Shown piece by piece: positions 48,039 through 55,147 of a stretch of DNA of 60,911 nucleotides. How positions within the stretch are numbered: position 1 is the first letter of the stretch; each line of letters opens with the position of its first letter. Position numbers and translations under genes: made by a program. The notes beneath the pieces were generated by a model. The model had not been told where the DNA came from and did no database searches. It saw only the letters and a list, made by a program, of their open reading frames with translations. This DNA comes from Chloroflexota bacterium (GTDB taxonomy: Bacteria > Chloroflexota > Anaerolineae > Anaerolineales > Villigracilaceae), in assembly GCA_016234555.1 (NCBI GenBank), contig JACRBJ010000067.1:1-60911 (forward strand), written 5' to 3'.

Positions 48039-48260
48039 TTATGCAACCTTGTTTGCCAGTTTTGCAGCAGACTCCTGCGAGGGATGGTGTTGCTTTCGCA
48101 GTTTCTCGCCGCTGGCGATCATCCATTTGCCCAGCCAAGCCAGACTTTTATCAAGAAGGGTTTTGCCTTTGACAGCCTCCTCCTCCAGACGAATGGCATC
48201 CACTTCCGCCTTGATTCTTTTGCGGTTCAACTCAGACTCGATCTCAGGAAACCTAGCCAT
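48039..48260 (-). CDS. Small helical protein
   Basis: A 73-residue charged helical protein (ESELNRKRIKAEVDAIRLEE, LAWLGKWMIASGEKLRKQ). No family recognised. It begins at ATG 48260 with GGAG upstream and ends 2 bases before the MFS start. A strong promoter precedes it. Confidence 0.65.
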   Translation of the reverse strand: MARFPEIESELNRKRIKAEVDAIRLEEEAVKGKTLLDKSLAWLGKWMIASGEKLRKQHHPSQESAAKLANKVA

Positions 48261-48340
48261 GGAAACTCCTTTCAAGACAAATCAAAAAACTTAAGCGGCG
48301 TCTCAAGAAAATCAATGTTTATTGCCTGATTTCTAATAAA

Positions 48341-48368
48341 ATTATACTCACAAAATAAATTTTGTCAA
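48341..48368 (-). promoter_or_regulatory. Sigma70-like promoter of the small protein-MFS operon
   Basis: Minus strand TTGACA (48368-48363), 16-nt spacer, TATAAT (48346-48341), in an AT-rich intergenic region; both hexamers are consensus. Confidence 0.75.
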
Positions 48369-48459
48369 TAGAAAAGTAAACAATTTCAATATTTACCTCA
48401 AGATAATTGATTTTTCGCACCCAAAACTTCAACTTCCGCCCATTTTGGAGGCAAATTCC

Positions 48460-49446
48460 ATGATTCGCACCGTGTTTTTCTCTCCCGGCAAACCCGCCCG
48501 TACCGACATCCCCCACGCCGAGCTCCACCGCCTTCTGCGCGATAGGCGCGGACTGCTCTGGGTGGACTTTACGTCCGAGCCGCCCGAAACATCCCAGCCC
48601 ATTTTGGAAAGTTTTAATTTCCACCATCTCGCCATCGCTGATGCGCTGGAACAGACTCATGCGCCCAAAATAGATGACTGGGGTGATTACCTTTATATTG
48701 TTTTGAATTACATGCATCTGGTAAAAGCCACCGAGCCGTGGGATACGGAAATTGACGAGCTGGATATTTTCCTTGGGCGCAATTATGTCGTCACCCATCA
48801 CGATAACCCCGTATCATCCATCGATGAAACATGGAACGCAAGCCAGCGTGATCCACGTTATTCACAGGATGGCGCAGATCACCTGCTCTACAAGATCATC
48901 GACGCCATCGTCATGGACTACATGCCCATCATCGAAAAGATCGACGATGAAATCGACATGATCGAAGACCAGGTCTTTGACCGTCCCAGTTCAGAAACCC
49001 TCGCCAGGCTGTTCACCCTCAAGCGTGTCCTGCTTGCCATGCGGCGCATCCTTCTCCCTCAACGCGAAGTGCTCAACAAAATGGCGCGTGACGATTATGA
49101 AGTCATCGACCGCAAAGATCGCATCTTCTTCCGCGATATTTACGATCACCTCGTCCGTCTGCACGACGTCAACGAAAGCCTGCGCGATCTTGTCGGCGGA
49201 GCAATGGATACATACTTGTCTGTGGTCAACAACAGATTAAACGATGTCATGAAAACCCTGACACTGATCACCACTCTTTTCATGCCGATCAGTTTTATAA
49301 CAGGTTTCTTCGGAATGAACTTCTTCGAACCTGTTGCGGGACTGGTAGGCTGGACAAGCAGGCAGACGTTTACAGTGATTTTGGGCATCATGCTTGGCCT
49401 GCCGCTCGTCATGTACTTCTGGATGCGACGGCGGACATGGGTATAG
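48460..49446 (+). CDS. corA: CorA family divalent cation channel
   Basis: A 328-residue protein: a long N-terminal soluble domain (DDWGDYLYIVLNYMHL, ELDIFLGRNYVVTHH), a helical stalk, then two transmembrane helices at the C-terminus (TLFMPISFITGFFGMNFFEP with the GMN signature, then FTVILGIMLGLPLVMYFWM) and a basic end. It should import Mg2+ or other divalent cations. The start at 48460 is preceded by GGAGG; the few codons upstream of it include the RBS. Confidence 0.92.
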   Translation: MIRTVFFSPGKPARTDIPHAELHRLLRDRRGLLWVDFTSEPPETSQPILESFNFHHLAIADALEQTHAPKIDDWGDYLYIVLNYMHLVKATEPWDTEIDELDIFLGRNYVVTHHDNPVSSIDETWNASQRDPRYSQDGADHLLYKIIDAIVMDYMPIIEKIDDEIDMIEDQVFDRPSSETLARLFTLKRVLLAMRRILLPQREVLNKMARDDYEVIDRKDRIFFRDIYDHLVRLHDVNESLRDLVGGAMDTYLSVVNNRLNDVMKTLTLITTLFMPISFITGFFGMNFFEPVAGLVGWTSRQTFTVILGIMLGLPLVMYFWMRRRTWV

Positions 49447-49450
49447 CGCC

Positions 49451-49490
49451 AGACCTCGGAAGTTTTGCAAAACTTCCGAGGTCTTTTTTT
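49451..49490 (+). terminator. Intrinsic terminator of corA
   Basis: AGACCTCGGAAGTTTT and AAAACTTCCGAGGTCT, a 16-bp perfect stem with a 2-nt centre, followed by a T run. Confidence 0.9.
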
Positions 49491-49503
49491 GAGTCTTGAC
49501 ACA

Positions 49504-49515
49504 GAACAGACGTTC
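49504..49515. promoter_or_regulatory. LexA box upstream of lexA
   Basis: GAACAGACGTTC fits the GAAC-N4-GTTC SOS box of Bacillus-type LexA. A degenerate half follows (GCGAACAATGCGCTC near 49540). It is 72 bp before the lexA start, as expected for autoregulation. Confidence 0.75.
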
Positions 49516-49587
49516 GAGTATCATTCGTAGCACAAATGAGCGAACAATGCGCTCATGTCATGTCGCCCTTGGCGGCAGGAGGCTTAA

Positions 49588-50265
49588 ATGATGATGGTTC
49601 GAAAAAGCAAAGGTCTCGGCGAACGCCACCAGAAAATTCTGGATTTCATCGCGGACTACCAGCGCGAATACAAGCACCCCCCCTCGATCCGTGAGATCGG
49701 CGAGCATTGCGATATTTCCTCCACGTCGGTTGTCAATTACTATCTCGACCAATTGGAAAAGTCAGGCAACATTGAGCGTGACCGAAAGATCTCGCGCGGC
49801 GTGCGGCTGACCAACTCCGCCCCGATCGGTGATATGTTCCGCGTCCCCATGATGGGCGTCATTCAGGCTGGTGAACCCATCCCTGTCCCCTCCAACGCAG
49901 ACTTTGGATCCTTCACCCCCGAAGACTCCGTCGAAGTTGCCATGTCCCTCATGCCCGCAAAAGAAAAGGGAAAAGATTTATTCGCCCTCCAGGTACAGGG
50001 AGAGTCCATGATTGATGCCATGGTCAACGACGGCGATATCATCATCCTCAAGCCCGCGCAGGAAGCTCGCAACGGCGAGATGGTTGCAGTCTGGCTGTCT
50101 GACCGCAACGAGACCACCCTCAAGTTCTTCTTCAAGGAAAAGGACCGCTACCGCCTCCAGCCCGCCAACCCCACCATGAAGCCCATCTACGTGGACAAGG
50201 GCGAAGCGCTCGAAATCAAAGGCAAGGTGGTCATGGTCATCCGCAAAGTGGAACGGTACAATTAA
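49588..50265 (+). CDS. lexA: LexA repressor
   Basis: A 225-residue SOS repressor. N-terminal winged helix with RHQKILDFIADYQREYKHPP and SIREIGEHCDISSTSVVNYY; the S24-type C-terminal domain has the Ala-Gly cleavage site in VIQAGEP, the catalytic Ser in VQGESMID, and the Lys in TTLKFFF. It represses DNA-damage genes and cleaves itself with RecA. Start with AGGAGG 5 bases upstream. The winged helix binds GAAC-N4-GTTC boxes in related bacteria, and one such box lies upstream. Confidence 0.95.
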   Translation: MMMVRKSKGLGERHQKILDFIADYQREYKHPPSIREIGEHCDISSTSVVNYYLDQLEKSGNIERDRKISRGVRLTNSAPIGDMFRVPMMGVIQAGEPIPVPSNADFGSFTPEDSVEVAMSLMPAKEKGKDLFALQVQGESMIDAMVNDGDIIILKPAQEARNGEMVAVWLSDRNETTLKFFFKEKDRYRLQPANPTMKPIYVDKGEALEIKGKVVMVIRKVERYN

Positions 50266-50280
50266 AAAATCAAACGACAA

Positions 50281-50310
50281 AAAAGACGACTCGCGCGAGT
50301 CGTCTTTTTT
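50281..50310. terminator. Bidirectional terminator between lexA and the VWA gene
   Basis: A 28-nt perfect palindrome, arms AAAAGACGACTCGC and GCGAGTCGTCTTTT, with A and T runs on the two sides, serves both convergent genes. Confidence 0.9.
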
Positions 50311-50321
50311 GTTTGGAACAG

Positions 50322-51482
50322 CTACTTGATCTTTATGCGTGGCTTCTTGCCACTTCCGTCCGAACCACCGCGACCTGCTGCGCCGGCAGACTCATGCGAC
50401 ATCTTCACCCTCCCTTTTTGCTTCGCACCGCTGAACATCTTCGACCCGCGTCCAACCAAAATTGGGACAAGTAACAGAAGCAGCAATCCAGCCAGGATTT
50501 GCCCAAATAGTATCCATGACGTACTCGAAACTTCAGGCAATACACCGCCGGGGTTATAGTTGGTTTCAGTAACAGCACCCACATCTGAAAGGGATACGGT
50601 CAAACCCCGGTTATTACCGTCTCGCAAAGTTGAAGGGGAAACATAGGTAAGCGCATATTCACTTTGCAAGGTGCGGCCAAACTGCTCATAGAGCGCACTC
50701 AGAGCTTGAGAATCGGCGGCAAAGCTGTAAAGGCCACCGGACCGCTCAGCCAGAGACTTCAATGCGGTCTCATCAAGCCCGGACTGTGAAGCAGTACTGG
50801 CATCGCCAAATCCAACGGTTGAAATCGTGAGCCCGCTGGGGCCTATTTGCTCGATCACACTGTCCACAGTATTCTGGCTGTGGTTATCCAACCCATCAGC
50901 CAGGACAATGATCGCCTTGCGGCCTGTGATGCTGCTCATATTCTTCTCCGCCTCGACCAAAGCATCAAACATCGACGTGTCTCCGCCAGTTTTGAGTCCA
51001 TCAATTGCGGTGTTCAGCGCCGCAGTATCCGTTGTAACCGGCTGAACATAGTATGTTTGTGTATCGAACGTCATCAAACCCGCCTGGTCACCAGCACGCA
51101 TTTGATTGACATATAACTTGGCGGCATCCTTTGCGGCGGCAAGCTTGTTATTTTTGTCCATGCTCCCGGAGATGTCGATCACCAACATCGTAGTTAAAGG
51201 TTCTGCGACTCCCTCGCCACCCCGGCCTCCGCCCCGGGCATCGGCAATTTCCATCACCTCCCCGTTTTCAGAGATTTGGATCGTGGCGGGGTCCACACCA
51301 ACAGGCTCACCAGCTGAATTTGTCACCGAAACATATACTGTCACGGTTGGAAAGTTGGAATTATCCACCTGGGTAATGCGGACTTGTACGTCATTCTGGG
51401 CGAAAACTGTCGAGGTGGACGAAAACACCAGCAACAGAAGCGTTCCAAGGATGGAAAAAACGCGAATCCATTTGGTTTGCAT
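50322..51482 (-). CDS. Exported VWA-domain protein of the ubiquitin-like operon
   Basis: A 386-residue protein: signal peptide (IRVFSILGTLLLLVFSSTST, cleaved after VFA), a beta domain (VRITQVDNSNFPTVTVYVSV), a von Willebrand A domain with the complete MIDAS motif MLVIDISGSMD, DTSMFDALVEAE and VLADGLDN, then a transmembrane helix (ILFGQILAGLLLLLLVPILV) and a basic cytoplasmic tail ending GKKPRIKIK. The outside VWA domain would bind a protein through a divalent cation. The tail resembles those of the E1- and E2-like proteins in the same operon. Last gene, ended by the terminator shared with lexA. Confidence 0.85.
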   Translation of the reverse strand: MQTKWIRVFSILGTLLLLVFSSTSTVFAQNDVQVRITQVDNSNFPTVTVYVSVTNSAGEPVGVDPATIQISENGEVMEIADARGGGRGGEGVAEPLTTMLVIDISGSMDKNNKLAAAKDAAKLYVNQMRAGDQAGLMTFDTQTYYVQPVTTDTAALNTAIDGLKTGGDTSMFDALVEAEKNMSSITGRKAIIVLADGLDNHSQNTVDSVIEQIGPSGLTISTVGFGDASTASQSGLDETALKSLAERSGGLYSFAADSQALSALYEQFGRTLQSEYALTYVSPSTLRDGNNRGLTVSLSDVGAVTETNYNPGGVLPEVSSTSWILFGQILAGLLLLLLVPILVGRGSKMFSGAKQKGRVKMSHESAGAAGRGGSDGSGKKPRIKIK

Positions 51483-51484
51483 GG

Positions 51485-52342
51485 CTACCTCTTTTCATGA
51501 TAAATCATATCGGTATTGCCCATGCGGATTTTTTGTCCATTGGATAATTGTGAACGTTCGATCTTTTTGCCATTAATATAGGTACCTGCCAGACTCATAT
51601 CCTTGAGGGAAAAGCGCGTTCCATCGCCGGTAAGCATGGCATGTTGGGGGGCAATATCGGGGTCGGGTAAAACAATTTCGGATTTAAGGGCCGAACTCCC
51701 AATGGCAATTGCGGGTCCGCCTGCTTTCATGAATTTATCAAGGATGAACTCTGTCCCTTTGAGTTTGCCGGAGGCAACTTCAAGCCAGGCACGCGAGAGT
51801 AAAACGACGATGAGCGAGATAAAGGCACTGACCGAAGCTCCGAGCAAAACAAGACCAGCGGCTTTTCCGCTCAACGGATCACCAAGCCAGTTGGGCGCAC
51901 TTTCAAGCAATACCCCTCCCAGCACGCCGCCAAGCAATCCGCCAAGCATACCTTTCCAGGCCTGGCTTTTACCAACCACTCCTTCTGCGAGTCCAATGAG
52001 CAGGCCAAATATGCCCCAACCCAAGGCCCTTCCAAGGAAACCGGCTCCAACTGCCTGAAACAGGTATTCGCTAAGAGGCAAACCAATGGCACCAGCAACC
52101 AGACCAAGTAAGGCGCTGAATAAACCAGCCCTGATGGCCTGAACCAGATTCTGTGTAAACAGTCCCTCGGTAACGCCGATGCTCAAACCTATAATAAAAC
52201 CGATCAGCGCACCGACAATTGCCTCGCTGAGATAGAGATTCTTGATGAAAGACAGGCCGAGGAAATTACTCATCTGCCAGCCGATCAATCCACCGATCGC
52301 ACCAAACACAGCATAAAAATACGTTCGCATTCGTCTGTTCAT
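51485..52342 (-). CDS. Membrane protein with C-terminal FHA domain
   Basis: A 285-residue protein. Residues 1-185 hold six or more hydrophobic, glycine-zipper-rich segments (FYAVFGAIGGLIGW, IVGALIGFIIGLSIGVTEGL, GMLGGLLGGVLGGVLLE). Residues 200-285 are an FHA domain: AIAIGSSALKSEIVLPDPDI, APQHAMLTGDGTRFSLKDMS and LAGTYINGKKI, with the conserved Gly/Ser, His and Asn-Gly positions recognisable. FHA domains bind phosphothreonine, but no kinase is in the window. It is 2 bases upstream of the VWA gene and 3 bases downstream of the JAMM gene. Confidence 0.85.
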   Translation of the reverse strand: MNRRMRTYFYAVFGAIGGLIGWQMSNFLGLSFIKNLYLSEAIVGALIGFIIGLSIGVTEGLFTQNLVQAIRAGLFSALLGLVAGAIGLPLSEYLFQAVGAGFLGRALGWGIFGLLIGLAEGVVGKSQAWKGMLGGLLGGVLGGVLLESAPNWLGDPLSGKAAGLVLLGASVSAFISLIVVLLSRAWLEVASGKLKGTEFILDKFMKAGGPAIAIGSSALKSEIVLPDPDIAPQHAMLTGDGTRFSLKDMSLAGTYINGKKIERSQLSNGQKIRMGNTDMIYHEKR

Positions 52343-52345
52343 AGT

Positions 52346-52996
52346 CTAAACTCCTTCGCTCTCTTCATCAGTACTTTGAAGGTTTTTCCATTCGACCATG
52401 CTTCTTCCCATGTTGCCATTAAGCTCATGAAAGCCAAAATACCGTGTTGGGTCGAGCGCTCCATCATCGCGGCGGATGAAAAAACCGGCAACAGAAGTAT
52501 GGGGTTCCACCACGAGCGCAACCTGCCAGGGTTCGGGAAAGAAATTGTTATGCAACCACGTATCGTAGTGGGATAGAAATATGCCCATGCGGGGATGTGT
52601 GTGATACCAGCCGACAATCCTTCTACCGGCATGACGTGTATCCAATTCTTCATGGAATTGCACGATGGTATCCTGGGTAAAAGTAAGGTAGGCACTCCCC
52701 TGCCGGGTATGCCGGGCGGGCAACATGTGTTGCACGACGACAAACTGTTCGTCGGAATCACGGTCATGACACCACAGACCAACCAATGCGCCACCGACCT
52801 CATCGTCCATTTCACTGGTTGAATGCAGGATGATGCGGCAATAGGCCGATTGGGAAAGAAAAACCTTCACCAGCGGTCGCGCACCCTTGTATTCATGCGG
52901 CGACTCCCAGTACTTCGAACGCGAAAGAGGCATGCAGGCTTTTCTTGGTCTCTCGTTGTTTGGAGTTGAGATGTGGATACCAATGCTTGGTGTCAT
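52346..52996 (-). CDS. JAB/JAMM-domain metalloprotease (deubiquitinase-like)
   Basis: A 216-residue protein of the JAB/MPN+ family. The catalytic Glu is in EVGGALVGLW (about residue 66), and the zinc site is complete: GWYHTHPRMGIFLSHYD (H-x-H-P-x6-S-x2-D, about 129-145). In eukaryotes and archaea these enzymes cut isopeptide bonds after a ubiquitin-like C-terminus, and in bacteria they occur with E1/E2-like proteins. The gene lies between the ubiquitin-like gene and the FHA gene. The start is uncertain: 52996 has only a weak RBS, and Met at 52933 is possible without loss of the domain. Confidence 0.85.
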   Translation of the reverse strand: MTPSIGIHISTPNNERPRKACMPLSRSKYWESPHEYKGARPLVKVFLSQSAYCRIILHSTSEMDDEVGGALVGLWCHDRDSDEQFVVVQHMLPARHTRQGSAYLTFTQDTIVQFHEELDTRHAGRRIVGWYHTHPRMGIFLSHYDTWLHNNFFPEPWQVALVVEPHTSVAGFFIRRDDGALDPTRYFGFHELNGNMGRSMVEWKNLQSTDEESEGV

Positions 52997-53064
52997 TTAT
53001 GATTCCATTTTTAGCAGGTTTGGTTGGGCTGCATTGGCAAGCCACGCAGCCCAACCAAATTGGA

Positions 53065-53331
53065 CTATCCAGCGGTGACGTCTGCGGTCATCATCAAACG
53101 GTCATTTTGTGGGATGCCGGCCTGGGAGAGGGTTTCCTCTTCCTTCAATTCACGTCCCAACGCCTTGCTGTCCAAACGATAAGACATTGGGCGACCATCG
53201 GGACCGGTGGTGGGTAATTCGAGGGATGTGGTCAGTTCCGGGATCAAATCCTTCACGACTACATCATCGGGGACCTCGGCATTACGACTGCCCCCAGAGG
53301 GGAGTATGAGGGTAACAGGTATATCTGACAT
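53065..53331 (-). CDS. Ubiquitin-like protein (YukD/EsaB-type) ending in Gly
   Basis: An 88-residue beta-grasp protein: first strand VTLILPSGG, helix VVKDLIPELTTSLELP, then SYRLDSKALGRELKEEETLS and NDRLMMTADV. It ends at ...VTAG and a stop, so the C-terminal Gly that an E1 would adenylate is exposed without processing. It is nearly the same as the N-terminal domain of the E2 fusion upstream (PDGRPM-YRLDSKALGREL identical but for one residue), so the two arose by duplication. It resembles YukD/EsaB-like ubiquitin folds of type VII secretion loci, but no secretion gene is present. Confidence 0.85.
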   Translation of the reverse strand: MSDIPVTLILPSGGSRNAEVPDDVVVKDLIPELTTSLELPTTGPDGRPMSYRLDSKALGRELKEEETLSQAGIPQNDRLMMTADVTAG

Positions 53332-53390
53332 GGCTTTATCTCCTTTTCTTTTTCAATAAACGAACTTCGATTTGTGTGCACGGCAATTGA

Positions 53391-54239
53391 CTACTTCAAT
53401 CGAATGACAGGTTTCTTTTTTTCTTCCACAGGCTTAACCTTCACTCGTTCCGGCCTTAGTAATTCGCGGCGATCCACAGGGAATTCATTTGCATGTTTCT
53501 TGCGATATTCACGGGACCACCGGGCGGCTTCCGCGTCCCAGGGAAATGGCGGCTTCGTGGGATCATCATGGAAGTTCTTCCACTGCAACATTTCCCCCAG
53601 CATGATGATCAGGCGGTCAAGCGAACGACTGGCTGTCCACCAGGCTGCATCGATACAGACCGTGCCATTCAAATGATTAATATTTGGGTGCCAGATGGGT
53701 GTAAGCCACTTCATGCCCGGCCAGCGTTGCGGATACTGGTTGTGCAGGTAAATTTCCACCTGGTGGTGGTTGGAAAACTTCGGGTTGCCTGCTTGATCGA
53801 CGTTGGAAATGCTCTTGCAGGTAAATGTGACGATATATCGCTCAGGCGGTATGCCGGGACGGGCATCCACTGCTTTGAAGGAAATCAAATCGCTTCGGGC
53901 ATTTAGATCCTGCATTAATTCGTAATCAGCCTTCAGACGCCGCATGCGTGGACTTCCACCAATGGAGACAATTCCTCCGGCGGTGATGTCCGCGGTAAGC
54001 ATCAGGCGGTCGTTTTCAGGAACACCTGCTGCGGATAATGTTTCGTTCTCTTTTAATTCCCTTCCGAGCGCCTTGCTATCCAGGCGATACCCCATTGGGC
54101 GTCCATCCGGGCCAACGGTTGGAAGCTCCAACAATGATGTCAGTTCGGGCATCAGTTCGCGCAGAGACACATCATCGGGTATTTCCGCGGCGCGCGCGCC
54201 GCCGCTGGGTAAAACGATTGTTACATTCAAATCAGGCAT
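53391..54239 (-). CDS. Ubiquitin-like domain fused to an E2-like (UBC) domain
   Basis: A 282-residue protein. Residues 1-89 are a ubiquitin-like domain (NVTIVLPSGG to LMLTADITAGG). Residues about 98-250 are a UBC fold: RRLKADYELM, strands YIVTFTCKSI and HHQVEIYLHN-YPQRWPGM, and the E2 active-site pattern PIWHPNINHLNGTVCIDAAW with HPN and catalytic Cys 195. A basic tail ends KKKPVIRLK. Two domains of the same conjugation pathway are thus joined. The start at 54239 has GGAGG 8 bases upstream; ATG 54257, overlapping the preceding stop, is possible. Expected role: accept the ubiquitin-like protein from the E1 and pass it to targets. Confidence 0.88.
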   Translation of the reverse strand: MPDLNVTIVLPSGGARAAEIPDDVSLRELMPELTSLLELPTVGPDGRPMGYRLDSKALGRELKENETLSAAGVPENDRLMLTADITAGGIVSIGGSPRMRRLKADYELMQDLNARSDLISFKAVDARPGIPPERYIVTFTCKSISNVDQAGNPKFSNHHQVEIYLHNQYPQRWPGMKWLTPIWHPNINHLNGTVCIDAAWWTASRSLDRLIIMLGEMLQWKNFHDDPTKPPFPWDAEAARWSREYRKKHANEFPVDRRELLRPERVKVKPVEEKKKPVIRLK

Positions 54240-54256
54240 AATGAATTCCTCCGTCA

Positions 54257-55129
54257 TTAATTAAGATGGGGTACCTGGCAATTACCAGTGATCGCCCAAC
54301 AATCTGCATGATGCAACGAATGACAAATATCGCACTCCTTGACCCCACGAGGGTCATTGCGTTTGACTTCGTCAAGGCAATAAGGACAACGATGTTCTTC
54401 AAAGGTCGAAATCTGTAACTTTGGCTTTCGACCAAACAATCGTTTATTCCTCGAACGGGCTGATGGCTCTGTGTGCTTTAAAACTAATTTATCAGCCGCG
54501 GATACCTTGCGGCTGCGGACCCTGGCTGCCTTTACCACCTTGGGGCGTGAGGTTCCTCTTGGCAGAAAAACCAAACTTTCCTGGGTCTCGGTTTGTGACG
54601 GCCTAGGCTGGGCCGGTTGCATCGAGGCGGTGGAGGGCGTTCTTTCCCTGCGCCCATTTGACGCTGGACGGACATTGCTGGGCGCATCCTCTGTCTTCGG
54701 GTGGTGTTTCCACCACGCCTCCAGGCTGATGAGTGCAACCAGAAACGCACCTCCCAATTGGGTCAGTTCGTCTTGAGGAATGCTTCCCCTGACCCACGGA
54801 TTCAGGGGACCAATTCCAATCCGCCAGTTTGTAAAAAGACCCAACACAAACATCCCTACCGGCAAAATAAGTAGTATCGCAACGAATCGGACAAATCCCG
54901 CCCATTGATAAAAGACCATTCGGGAGACGGAGCCGGATGCCAATCCAACGCTAAGGATCGCAAGCACCATCATCCAATATGAGGAAACATTCTTTTGGTA
55001 AACACTAAACAGCGCCATGGAACCCGCGATGCATGCAACAAACAGCAAGGCAACGACCAGTTTTTGAAAGAAACCGGCAAGACGATAGGTCACGGGTGAA
55101 TAAGAATTGCTCATGGTGGCTGTGGACAT
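54257..55129 (-). CDS. Membrane protein with C-terminal RING-like zinc finger, candidate E3
   Basis: A 290-residue protein. Four hydrophobic helices at residues 15-150 (LVVALLFVACIAGSMALFSV, YWMMVLAILSVGLASG, FVRFVAILLILPVGMFVLGL, then LGGAFLVALISLEAWW), a long charged and Pro-rich linker with basic clusters, then a zinc finger at 247-290: HRCPYCLDEVK, ECDICHSLHHADCWAITGNC. The order C-x2-C, C-x2-C, H-H-x2-C, C is that of prokaryotic RING/treble-clef domains. Between the E1 and E2 genes, it is a plausible membrane-bound ligase or adaptor. Enzyme activity is not shown by sequence. Confidence 0.8.
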   Translation of the reverse strand: MSTATMSNSYSPVTYRLAGFFQKLVVALLFVACIAGSMALFSVYQKNVSSYWMMVLAILSVGLASGSVSRMVFYQWAGFVRFVAILLILPVGMFVLGLFTNWRIGIGPLNPWVRGSIPQDELTQLGGAFLVALISLEAWWKHHPKTEDAPSNVRPASNGRRERTPSTASMQPAQPRPSQTETQESLVFLPRGTSRPKVVKAARVRSRKVSAADKLVLKHTEPSARSRNKRLFGRKPKLQISTFEEHRCPYCLDEVKRNDPRGVKECDICHSLHHADCWAITGNCQVPHLN

Positions 55130-55147
55130 TTCAAGTTCCGTTACTTG

